From assembly GCA_019661855.1 (NCBI GenBank), contig JAIFWM010000037.1, forward strand, positions 1-6,543: a stretch of 6,543 nt of DNA, read 5' to 3'. A program made the position numbers and the translations under genes. Shown here in pieces: positions 1 through 4,656 of this stretch (positions within the stretch are counted from its first letter, which is position 1; every line of letters begins with the position of its first letter). The DNA is from Candidatus Parcubacteria bacterium. GTDB lineage: Bacteria; Patescibacteriota; Minisyncoccia; Phycocordibacterales; SBAW01. The notes beneath the pieces are model-generated. The model was not told the DNA's origin. It saw only the letters and a list, made by a program, of their open reading frames with translations, and ran no database searches.

Positions 1-405
1 GGAAGGACATCTGCGTGGAAAAACTTAGTCACCTGCCAAGAGGTAGGCCATACGTTTGGTCTTGACCACCAGGACGAAGGCTTTAACAATGCCAACCTCA
101 ACACCTGTATGGATTACACCAACTTCCCCGAGAGTAACCAGCATCCTAACGCGCACGACTACGAAGAGCTCGACCTTATTTACGCGCACTTAGATCCCAT
201 CACTACAATTGCTCAAACATCTCTGAGCTCTCCTCAAGCAGCCGACGACTCTACTGATCCACGCAAATGGGGTCGCGAAGTTCATCGCAATGACGACGGC
301 CGCATGTCTGTCTTTGAGCAGGACTTAGGAAATGGCAATAAGGTGTTGAGACATGTCTTCTGGGCTGAATCACGAAGAGGCGAACTCCAAAGAGCAGAAA
401 GGTAA
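1..405 (+). CDS. Metzincin-like secreted peptidase, C-terminal part (5' end outside window)
   Basis: The frame is open from base 1 to the TAA at 403-405, giving 134 visible residues; the true start lies upstream. Residues 12-26 read CQEVGHTFGLDHQDE, followed by CMDYT at 36-40. This is the layout of a metzincin zinc metallopeptidase: ExxHxxGxxH helix, then a Met-turn 14 residues after the last His. The unusual point is that the first zinc-ligand His of HExxHxxGxxH is Gln (residue 13); Glu14, His17, Gly20, His23 and Met37 are kept. Cys12 and Cys36 flank the site and could form a disulfide. The tail (DPRKWGREVHRNDDGR, DLGNG, VFWA) looks like a conserved C-terminal segment rather than degenerate sequence, so the gene does not look decayed. 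I have a weak memory of bacterial proteins sharing CQE(V/I)GHTFGLDHQDE, so Gln may be a family trait. The protein could be an active peptidase with altered metal binding or an inactive homologue. Secretion is inferred from the family, because the N-terminus is not visible. Confidence 0.75.
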   Translation, partial: GRTSAWKNLVTCQEVGHTFGLDHQDEGFNNANLNTCMDYTNFPESNQHPNAHDYEELDLIYAHLDPITTIAQTSLSSPQAADDSTDPRKWGREVHRNDDGRMSVFEQDLGNGNKVLRHVFWAESRRGELQRAER

Positions 406-407
406 GA

Positions 408-441
408 AACAAAACAGCCGCCCTAGGGCGGCTGTTTTGTT
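408..441. terminator. Bidirectional intrinsic terminator between convergent genes
   Basis: Perfect 34-bp palindrome. The GC core is AGCCGCCCT / AGGGCGGCT, and the outer arms are AACAAAAC and GTTTTGTT. Read in either direction, a GC-rich stem with a tight CTAG loop is followed by a T-rich run. It begins 3 nt after the stop of the peptidase-like gene (403-405, +) and ends 15 nt before the stop of the convergent minus-strand gene (457-459). It can therefore terminate both transcripts. Confidence 0.85.
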
Positions 442-456
442 AATCTGTAGAGAAGA

Positions 457-1107
457 TTACTTTCCTGGTTTACCGAACTTAACGTTGTTGACCGTGTAGG
501 TCGCCGCTGGTTCTGTGCCTGTGCGCTCTGCCACAATAAAGGCAAAGTTATCAGTTGCCACTTTCGCGTTGGGGAATGCTGCGACTAATGCTGCCCAATT
601 GGCATATTCAACACCATTGAGCCAGATGCCACAGTTAGGGTCATTAACAATGTCAACGTTTCCACCTGTACCTGGGCAATAGAAGGCATCAACGAATGCA
701 TATCCATCGGTACTGCCATTTCCATCGGTGTCGATAGGAATGTTATAGCTTAGGTTGCCCGGCTGAGGAGTAATAGACGCGGTGTAGTGGTACGAGAGCT
801 GCTTAAGTGAAGCAAGCGTCGCGCCATAGATGCTACTTTCTTGCGTATATACTCCTGCATAATCACCATTTGGATTGCTGCTGGTGAGAGCGAGTGTGGC
901 AGTTCCTTTTGCTCCATTGCTATTCAATGTGCAGGTGCCGCCAAAGCCTCCATCGGTTGTACCGTCGAAGCACAAGATTTTATTTTGACCTGGTGCGGTG
1001 ACTGGTCCACTACCATGTGGGGGCACTGGTGCTGCTAATGCAATTCCACTAATACCGAACAATGCTGCTACTGCAGCTGACGAAACTATTTTTTGAGCTG
1101 TACTCAT
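457..1107 (-). CDS. Secreted hypothetical protein with four cysteines (216 aa)
   Basis: I do not recognise a named family. The N-terminus is a signal peptide: MSTAQK, a hydrophobic stretch at about residues 8-25, and an ALA-A cleavage site near 25. The mature part is rich in Gly, Asn, Thr and aromatics and alternates in a way that suggests beta strands (a jelly-roll or LamG-like sandwich is a guess). It has four cysteines (46, 59, 144, 159) that could form two disulfides. An acidic stretch DTDGNGSTDG (126-135) resembles a calcium-binding loop. The C-terminus is short and basic (FGKPGK). It probably acts outside the cell or on its surface. The ATG at 1105-1107 has no Shine-Dalgarno; the leader is AT-rich, with a possible extended -10 about 55 bp upstream. 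The gene ends at the shared palindromic terminator at 408-441. It is followed upstream by another minus-strand secreted-protein gene, 109 bp away. Confidence 0.8.
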   Translation of the reverse strand: MSTAQKIVSSAAVAALFGISGIALAAPVPPHGSGPVTAPGQNKILCFDGTTDGGFGGTCTLNSNGAKGTATLALTSSNPNGDYAGVYTQESSIYGATLASLKQLSYHYTASITPQPGNLSYNIPIDTDGNGSTDGYAFVDAFYCPGTGGNVDIVNDPNCGIWLNGVEYANWAALVAAFPNAKVATDNFAFIVAERTGTEPAATYTVNNVKFGKPGK

Positions 1108-1162
1108 GATTTTTGTGAAGAATTAATTGTGAATAATTAATAATTAATGATAATCACTACGA

Positions 1163-1171
1163 ACTATATCA
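1163..1171 (-). promoter_or_regulatory. Possible extended -10 promoter for the 457-1107 gene
   Basis: On the minus strand these bases read TGATATAGT, one mismatch from the extended -10 consensus TGnTATAAT. They lie about 56 nt before the ATG at 1107, in the 109-bp gap between two minus-strand genes. There is no good -35 at 17 bp (the hexamer is TCAGGA). The call rests on the -10 match alone. Confidence 0.3.
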
Positions 1172-1216
1172 GAGTATCAACCTCTTCCTGAATGTTGTTT
1201 GAATTTATTTTATTTT

Positions 1217-1597
1217 CTAGCGTCTGTCGCAACCACGACCGCCACAAGATTCAGGCTCAGGCGCTGGTTGAGGAGGTGTTTGTGGTCCCGGCACGACTAC
1301 CACCGTGTTGTTGTTAGTAGGACCAATATTTTCAACATGCACCGTAGAGGTTTGGTCACCAGTAATTACTGTGCCGCCAGTGTTGCCACCAGAGTTAGCG
1401 TTTGAACTGCTGTTGTTATTTATGTTTCCATTATTACCGTTACTTCCATTGTGTGGAGGTTGCGGAATTGGTGTAGGAACTGGAGCAGGATCATTAGTTG
1501 ATCCGCGCGTATCACGGTCCGAACGAGTTGCAGCCAATGCTGGCGCAGCCGAAAGCACGAGTAAAGCGACAGCACCCAATGCAACAATTTTTTTCAT
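1217..1597 (-). CDS. Secreted Asn/Pro-rich low-complexity protein with C-terminal Cys pair (126 aa)
   Basis: The function is not recognised. The signal peptide is clear: MKK, a hydrophobic core at residues 4-21, and cleavage near ALAA (20-23). The mature protein is in four parts. First is a short charged stretch (TRSDRDTRG). Second is a Pro-rich linker, PAPVPTPIPQPP (38-48 or so). Third is an Asn/Gly/Ser-rich stretch (about 50-75) leading into GGTVITGDQTSTVHVENIG (74-92), where the alternating V/I/T pattern suggests beta strands. Fourth is a second Pro-rich linker (about 103-116) ending in ESCGGRGCDRR, with Cys118 and Cys123. From memory, modules like 'NTGG...TGD.T.TVHV.N' occur in surface proteins of CPR bacteria; this is not verified here. 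A structural or surface-exposed role is likely. The ATG at 1595-1597 has no adjacent Shine-Dalgarno; a purine-rich AAGGGGGG lies too far upstream to act normally. Confidence 0.7.
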   Translation of the reverse strand: MKKIVALGAVALLVLSAAPALAATRSDRDTRGSTNDPAPVPTPIPQPPHNGSNGNNGNINNNSSSNANSGGNTGGTVITGDQTSTVHVENIGPTNNNTVVVVPGPQTPPQPAPEPESCGGRGCDRR

Positions 1598-1617
1598 GCT
1601 GATATAAATTAATCAGC
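1598..1617. other. Small inverted repeat next to start codon
   Basis: GCTGAT and ATCAGC (1598-1603 and 1612-1617) form a perfect 6-bp inverted repeat around an 8-nt AT loop. It directly abuts the ATG of the 126-aa protein gene. In the mRNA it would place a weak hairpin where a ribosome binding site is normally found, and no Shine-Dalgarno is present there. It could be chance. Confidence 0.2.
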
Positions 1618-1636
1618 TGGCCCCCCTTACCCCAAG

Positions 1637-1663
1637 TGTTTAACGAAAGCTTCGCGCAGTCAA
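1637..1663 (-). promoter_or_regulatory. Possible promoter for the 1217-1597 gene
   Basis: On the minus strand TTGACT (1658-1663) matches 5 of 6 bases of the -35 consensus. It is followed after 15 bp by TAAACA (1637-1642) as a weak -10. The spacing is short. The site lies between the hairpins at 1683-1731 and the ATG at 1597, where a promoter would be expected. Confidence 0.25.
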
Positions 1664-1682
1664 CAAAAGTTTTCAACATCAA

Positions 1683-1707
1683 AGGGCGCTGCCATCGGCA
1701 GCGCCCT
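1683..1707 (-). terminator. Probable intrinsic terminator of the 1734-2120 gene
   Basis: A perfect 11-bp GC-rich stem, AGGGCGCTGCC (1683-1693) with GGCAGCGCCCT (1697-1707), has a 3-nt loop. It lies about 27 bp past the TGA of the minus-strand gene. The T run after the stem on the minus strand is only TTT, then a T-rich stretch, so termination may be imperfect. The plus direction also ends in CTTTCTT. Confidence 0.6.
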
Positions 1708-1714
1708 CTTTCTT

Positions 1715-1731
1715 ACGACCTTTGAGGTCGT
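1715..1731 (-). other. Second short hairpin between stop codon and terminator
   Basis: ACGACCT (1715-1721) and AGGTCGT (1725-1731) form a perfect 7-bp stem with a 3-nt loop. It lies 2 nt past the TGA at 1734-1736 and 7 bp before the terminator stem. The two make a tandem hairpin 3' end, which may protect the mRNA or help termination. Its function is inferred only from position. Confidence 0.35.
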
Positions 1732-1733
1732 CA

Positions 1734-2120
1734 TCACTTATCGATATTCATGCACTCGTGCTTCTTCGGATGCATGAACTGCCCTTTGGGACAGGGATTG
1801 CCGGGCGCCGCAGTGTAATACGGCATAGGATAAATGCTCTCCCAGCTCGAGCTGGTGCCGCCGTAGAAGGCACCCCAGAAGCCACCAGCCACCCAGCCGC
1901 TCCCGTGACTGCGGACGCGCACTGAAGAGTGGGTTTTAACGCTCGTGTGCGTGGATGTCGAAGTCGAAGACTTGGTGTGTTGGTTGTGGTTGCTGTTGTG
2001 ATTCTTGCCGACATGCGCGTAGTAGGCATGTCCACCACCGTGGTGGTACTTGGCCCCGGCATAAGCCGGAAGTGCTGTGGCAGTAAGAGCGGCCGCTGCC
2101 GCCAAAAGCCTGAAGTACAT
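1734..2120 (-). CDS. Small exported His/Ser/Thr-rich protein (128 aa)
   Basis: The family is not recognised. The signal peptide is MYFRLL followed by an Ala-rich hydrophobic core, with cleavage near AYA-G (residue 21). The mature protein starts with a His/Gly/Asn-rich segment (about 25-48, KYHHGGGHAYYAHVGK...), which could bind metal ions. A Ser/Thr/His repeat-like stretch (50-66) follows, then a Gly/aromatic-rich segment (72-102). It ends with CPKGQFMHPKKHEC (110-123), whose two Cys may form a disulfide loop. The start is well fixed: AAGGAG lies 5 nt before the ATG at 2118-2120. The gene is clearly more GC-rich than its neighbours (about 59% by hand count over 1741-2100, against about 40-50% in rows of the next gene). 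It has its own 3' hairpins, so it may be a recently acquired unit. A second minus-strand frame across the same bases lacks a signal peptide and a Shine-Dalgarno, and was not chosen. Confidence 0.72.
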   Translation of the reverse strand: MYFRLLAAAAALTATALPAYAGAKYHHGGGHAYYAHVGKNHNSNHNQHTKSSTSTSTHTSVKTHSSVRVRSHGSGWVAGGFWGAFYGGTSSSWESIYPMPYYTAAPGNPCPKGQFMHPKKHECMNIDK

Positions 2121-2125
2121 TGGAG

Positions 2126-2131
2126 CTCCTT
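2126..2131 (-). promoter_or_regulatory. Strong Shine-Dalgarno for the 1734-2120 gene
   Basis: On the minus strand these bases read AAGGAG, 5 nt before the ATG at 2118-2120. The other minus-strand genes in the window have no comparable site, so this decides the start and marks the gene as different in style. Confidence 0.7.
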
Positions 2132-2180
2132 ATTGGTTAGATGCATCGCCCTTTATTGGGGCTCCCACACACTACACCAT

Positions 2181-3263
2181 TTAACGACCAAAGCGCAAGA
2201 CGTTAGAGAAGAAGTCTCCCATCGATCCCCAAAAGCCCCGGCCCTTCGAAGTTGGCGTTGGAGTAACCTTATCCTCGCTTTCATCTACTTGTTCAGTTTG
2301 TGAGTTTGCAGCCGAAGCTGAGAGATCAACTTTTGAGCTTACTTTTGTTGGTTTTGATGTTGGCGCTGGCACATATCCACCTGCACGAATCTTGCCAATA
2401 TATTCCTCTGCAGAGTCAGAGAGTGGAAATTGTTTAGTTCCTTTGCAGTAAAGCTCGTTTACTTTTTTCTGAGTGGTGTAGAAGACATATCCAGTCGACT
2501 GGCTTGCTCCCCAAGGGGTCAAGATGTCACTTGCATACTTAGTTTGGAAGCTATGCACTGCTTTAAGAGTTGCTTGGTCAAAGACACCAGACTCTGGAAC
2601 TGTCATGTCTTCAAATTGATTAAAGAATTTCTGCAAGCGTGTTACTTGTTCGGTGTCGTTTTGTGCACCCAAGCGCATGAACGCAGTCAAGTATTGGCTG
2701 CAGTCCTCAACGCCCATTACCAAACCTCCCAACTGCTGGCGCAAGCCCGCGCCGCCGCTGTGATGACCACCATTTGAGCCACTGGTTCCTGGATTTTCAT
2801 CTACAGTACCAGTATCACCGTTGCCGTCTTCGACACAGTTACCCTGCTCATCTACATGAAAGCCTGCGGGTACGTCGGGTTGGACATCGTCCCAGTTAGG
2901 ACAGAGGTCCACTGGATCTGGCGGAGGGGTTGGGGGTACACACTGATTTGTTTCAGAGTTGTAAGTCTCCCCTGCTTCACTGTTACAAGTTGGCACTGCT
3001 TCACAACTGTCTCCGTCCCAAAAACCGTGATCAAGACCACACTGTTCTTGCGGAGTAGGTCCTCCACCACCGTTATCCTCGTCGCAGTTAGGATTAAAAG
3101 GTAAACCCTCTAATGCAGGATCTACTATGTCACAAACAATATCGTGTCCAGTAACCTGAGCTTGAACATGACGCTGGTTTCCCAAAAACAAACCAGACAC
3201 TAACGCAAGCGCGAGCAGTACTGCTGCTACACGACGTGCGTTAACTGTTCCAGTCAACGTCAT
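2181..3263 (-). CDS. Exported protein with Cys-rich modules and peptidoglycan-binding-like domain (360 aa)
   Basis: The N-terminal hydrophobic segment (about 11-28, after NARR) is a signal peptide or anchor. Residues 44-143 contain eight Cys in spaced pairs, including C75/C87, C93/C108 and C121/C143. The last module, CPNWDDVQPDVPAGFHVDEQ then GNC, is of a type I recall as common in CPR and phage surface proteins. A Gly/Ser/His-rich linker (about 150-175) follows. Residues about 190-272 fit a peptidoglycan-binding domain 1 fold: YLTAFMRLGAQND, then QVTRLQKFFNQF, SGVFDQATLKAVHSFQTKY, LTPWGASQSTGYVFYTTQKKVNEL. The C-terminal 90 residues are Ser/Thr/Pro-rich and end FWGSMGDFFSNVLRFGR, which may be an amphipathic tail. 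The likely role is attachment to the cell wall or surface display; no catalytic domain is seen. The ATG at 3261-3263 has no close Shine-Dalgarno (GGAGG lies about 28 nt upstream). A possible promoter is at 3301-3328. Confidence 0.85.
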   Translation of the reverse strand: MTLTGTVNARRVAAVLLALALVSGLFLGNQRHVQAQVTGHDIVCDIVDPALEGLPFNPNCDEDNGGGGPTPQEQCGLDHGFWDGDSCEAVPTCNSEAGETYNSETNQCVPPTPPPDPVDLCPNWDDVQPDVPAGFHVDEQGNCVEDGNGDTGTVDENPGTSGSNGGHHSGGAGLRQQLGGLVMGVEDCSQYLTAFMRLGAQNDTEQVTRLQKFFNQFEDMTVPESGVFDQATLKAVHSFQTKYASDILTPWGASQSTGYVFYTTQKKVNELYCKGTKQFPLSDSAEEYIGKIRAGGYVPAPTSKPTKVSSKVDLSASAANSQTEQVDESEDKVTPTPTSKGRGFWGSMGDFFSNVLRFGR

Positions 3264-3300
3264 AATTTTTATATTTTAATTACTAAACAAAACCTCCAAT

Positions 3301-3328
3301 ACGATATACGCCCTGGCGTCGAAGTCAA
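3301..3328 (-). promoter_or_regulatory. Possible sigma-70-type promoter for the 2181-3263 gene
   Basis: On the minus strand TTGACT (3323-3328), 5 of 6 to the -35 consensus, is followed after 16 bp by TATCGT (3301-3306), a moderate -10. It sits in the 89-bp gap between the prepilin stop and the ATG at 3263. It would give a leader of about 30 nt beginning near GGAGG. Confidence 0.35.
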
Positions 3329-3352
3329 ATAATTTGGCTAATTACAAGACTC

Positions 3353-3826
3353 TTAACGCACCACGGCAATAGTGGAGCCGAGTTCTGCCTGTTCAGCAAA
3401 AACCTTTACCCTGCCTTGCGAATCTTTAATTACCGAGTAGCCAGTACTTGGTGCAGCTGGATTTTTAGGGTCGGTTGGAAAAAGTGGGAGAAATGTAGGT
3501 GTGAGGCATCCAAGATCACCCGTTGCCGAGGTGACATTTGCTGCCATCGTGATCGTAATAGTAGTAGACGCAGTTGGGAGTGGTCCGCATGTGTACACAG
3601 TACCGTCGATTGTAAATGTTCCTTCAAACGTTCCTTTATTATCTGCGAGTCGCTGACCAATCGCATTCAAAATCGCATTTACATTACTTATGCGCTGCGT
3701 GTTGTTTGCTTGTGCAAACTGGCGCGCAGGATTAATCGCTACAAGAACAATAGCTGCAAGCACTGCAATGATTCCAATCGCAATTAAAATTTCGATGAGT
3801 GTGAATCCTCTATTAATCTTTTTCAT
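3353..3826 (-). CDS. Type IV prepilin (157 aa), probably major-type pilin
   Basis: This is a class III prepilin. A short basic leader MKKINRG is cut by prepilin peptidase after Gly7. Mature FTLIEIL has Phe at +1 and the conserved Glu at +5 (Glu12). A hydrophobic alpha-1 helix runs to about residue 31 and continues amphipathically as INPARQFAQANNTQRISNVNAILNAIGQRLADN (31-63), the usual pattern of CPR and other bacterial pilins. The globular part has Cys80 and Cys107, which may form a disulfide, and a Ser/Thr-rich strand region between them. The C-terminal half (SVIKDSQGRVKVFAEQAELGS) suggests beta strands. The protein is made in the membrane and polymerised into a pilus or pseudopilus. The ATG at 3824-3826 has no Shine-Dalgarno. 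The gene is separated from the other pilin genes by the RAYT unit and runs opposite to it. It could also be a competence-type or minor pilin, but its length and helix suit a major subunit. Confidence 0.9.
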   Translation of the reverse strand: MKKINRGFTLIEILIAIGIIAVLAAIVLVAINPARQFAQANNTQRISNVNAILNAIGQRLADNKGTFEGTFTIDGTVYTCGPLPTASTTITITMAANVTSATGDLGCLTPTFLPLFPTDPKNPAAPSTGYSVIKDSQGRVKVFAEQAELGSTIAVVR

Positions 3827-3898
3827 ACAATAAATATTTCTGTTGATTTTTTAAAGCCCGCGCCACCCTAACATGAAGGCTTAACATTACGCAAGCAT

Positions 3899-3923
3899 TT
3901 GTTCGACTTCGTAAGTCGAACAA
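3899..3923. repeat. REP-like palindrome, copy 1 (5' of RAYT)
   Basis: Two 11-nt arms, TTGTTCGACTT and AAGTCGAACAA, surround a CGT loop. The 19-bp core occupies 3902-3920. It lies just upstream of the RAYT gene, and a possible TTG start codon begins 2 nt after its right arm. It has the same orientation (loop CGT on the + strand) as copies 2 and 3. Confidence 0.85.
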
Positions 3924-3939
3924 TTTGAACACTTATGGT

Positions 3940-3945
3940 AAGGTG
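3940..3945 (+). promoter_or_regulatory. Shine-Dalgarno-like site deciding the RAYT start
   Basis: AAGGTG lies 6 nt before the ATG at 3952-3954, one base from AAGGAG. The alternative in-frame TTG at 3925 has no such site and directly abuts the palindrome. This favours the ATG. Confidence 0.45.
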
Positions 3946-3951
3946 CCGGAC

Positions 3952-4614
3952 ATGGAACTTTATCATCTCTGCAATCGTGGAGTCGAAAAACGCAATATTT
4001 TCCTTGATGACCAAGATAGAAAACGCTTTATTCAAGGCCTACAATTGTTTAATGACACCAGATCTATAGACAATATGCGTCGCCTCTTAGAAACTCCTGA
4101 TGTTCGACTTCGTAAGTCGAATAAAATTGAACTATCCCCCTTGGTTGACATTCATGCTTGGTGTGTCATGAAAAATCACTACCATCTGCTCGTTTCAGAA
4201 AAAGAGATAGGAAGTTTAACAAAATTTCTCCGAAAATTAAATATTGGATATGCAAAATATTTTAACGAACGCTACAGACGTTCCGGCACATTGTTCCAAG
4301 GACGCACGAAACGAATACACATTCACAATGACAAGCAACTTTTACACATCATTAACTACATACATCTCAATCCTTTGGACTATCTAACTGGCGCCGAAAA
4401 TTGGAGACAATACAAAATTAAAAACACTTCTGACGCTTTAAAGCACATCGAATCATATCCGTGGAGTAGTTATAGTGATTATAGCGGTACAAAAAACTTT
4501 GGTTTTACAAACACTTCTTTTTATAAGGATATCTACAAGAACTACCCTAATGCATTAAAAAAGTATCTTTCTGATATTGAAACAACTGAATTTTCTTCTT
4601 TAAACCTAGAATAA
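3952..4614 (+). CDS. REP-associated tyrosine transposase (RAYT, Y1/HUH, IS200-like)
   Basis: A Y1 transposase of the TnpA-REP type, which nicks single-stranded DNA at REP hairpins through a 5'-phosphotyrosine. Numbered from the ATG (220 aa): YHLCNRGVEKR (4-14) is the usual first strand. NHYHLLV (75-81) holds the HUH pair His76/His78. Tyr100 in NIGYAKYFN is the likely nucleophile. GTLFQGR (112-118), YIHLNP (136-141) and YPWSSY (169-174) are conserved family motifs. The domain is full length with no visible break. Residues 51-56 (VRLRKS) are encoded by an internal copy of the flanking palindrome, in the variable segment before the VDIHAW strand. The ATG at 3952 was chosen because AAGGTG precedes it; an in-frame TTG at 3925 would add 9 residues and is possible, since KVPDMELYH may align with IPGxxYH of relatives. 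Gene composition is much more AT-rich than its neighbours, which suggests transfer. It converges with the pilin-like gene at 4657, 42 bp away. Confidence 0.9.
   Translation: MELYHLCNRGVEKRNIFLDDQDRKRFIQGLQLFNDTRSIDNMRRLLETPDVRLRKSNKIELSPLVDIHAWCVMKNHYHLLVSEKEIGSLTKFLRKLNIGYAKYFNERYRRSGTLFQGRTKRIHIHNDKQLLHIINYIHLNPLDYLTGAENWRQYKIKNTSDALKHIESYPWSSYSDYSGTKNFGFTNTSFYKDIYKNYPNALKKYLSDIETTEFSSLNLE
4103..4121. repeat. REP-like palindrome, copy 2 (inside RAYT coding sequence)
   Basis: Identical to the 19-bp core TTCGACTTCGTAAGTCGAA of copies 1 and 3. The match extends to 21 bp on the left (4101-4121). It is translated in the frame GTT CGA CTT CGT AAG TCG as VRLRKS, so it keeps the reading frame. Orientation is the same as the flanking copies. 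Confidence 0.85.
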
Positions 4615-4633
4615 ATGGCTCTATTTAAGGTTT

Positions 4634-4656
4634 TGTTCGACTTCGTAAGTCGAACA
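4634..4656. repeat. REP-like palindrome, copy 3 (3' of RAYT)
   Basis: Ten-nt arms TGTTCGACTT and AAGTCGAACA surround a CGT loop; the core is at 4636-4654. It lies 19 nt past the RAYT stop and directly abuts the stop codon (4657-4659) of the convergent pilin-like gene. It lacks a T run on either side long enough for a normal intrinsic terminator, although it may still slow transcription from both sides. Confidence 0.85.

Larger units (their letters stand above)
3898..4656. mobile_element. RAYT transposase unit bracketed by direct copies of a palindromic REP-like repeat
   Basis: A transposase gene lies between two identical 25-bp direct copies (3898-3922 and 4632-4656), each containing the palindrome core TTCGACTTCGTAAGTCGAA. 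A third copy of the core lies inside the gene (4103-4121). The unit is markedly more AT-rich than its surroundings (sampled 60-base rows of 23-48% GC) and lies on the opposite strand to the pilin genes on both sides. Known REP/RAYT systems have this arrangement: a single-copy Y1 transposase with REP palindromes next to it. No target-site duplication is evident. The outer limits are taken from the repeats and may not be true element ends. Confidence 0.7.

Noticed and set aside
841..1607. Plus-strand frames opposite the two secreted-protein genes
   Set aside because: Composition is unlike real proteins (Cys/Trp- or Leu/Pro-rich runs), and the opposite minus-strand frames have clear signal peptides.
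1748..2146. Alternative 132-aa minus-strand frame over the His-rich protein gene
   Set aside because: It has no signal peptide or Shine-Dalgarno and is Arg/Pro-rich as expected of a shadow frame in GC-rich DNA. The 128-aa frame has a signal peptide and AAGGAG.
2852..3104. Overlapping frames on both strands within the peptidoglycan-binding-like protein gene
   Set aside because: No signal peptide, motif or ribosome binding site; they are shadows of the 360-aa gene, which has clear domains.
3925..3927. TTG as start of the RAYT
   Set aside because: Possible, but it abuts the palindrome's right arm and lacks a Shine-Dalgarno, while ATG 3952 has AAGGTG at 6 nt. Kept as an alternative only.
3902..4654. 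CRISPR-like array from three repeat copies
   Set aside because: The copies start 201 and 533 bp apart, one lies in a coding sequence, and there are no regular spacers or cas genes.
4634..4656. Palindrome copy 3 as an ordinary intrinsic terminator
   Set aside because: The stem is only moderately GC-rich and neither side has a proper T run in the needed direction; identical copies upstream of and inside the gene speak for a REP element.
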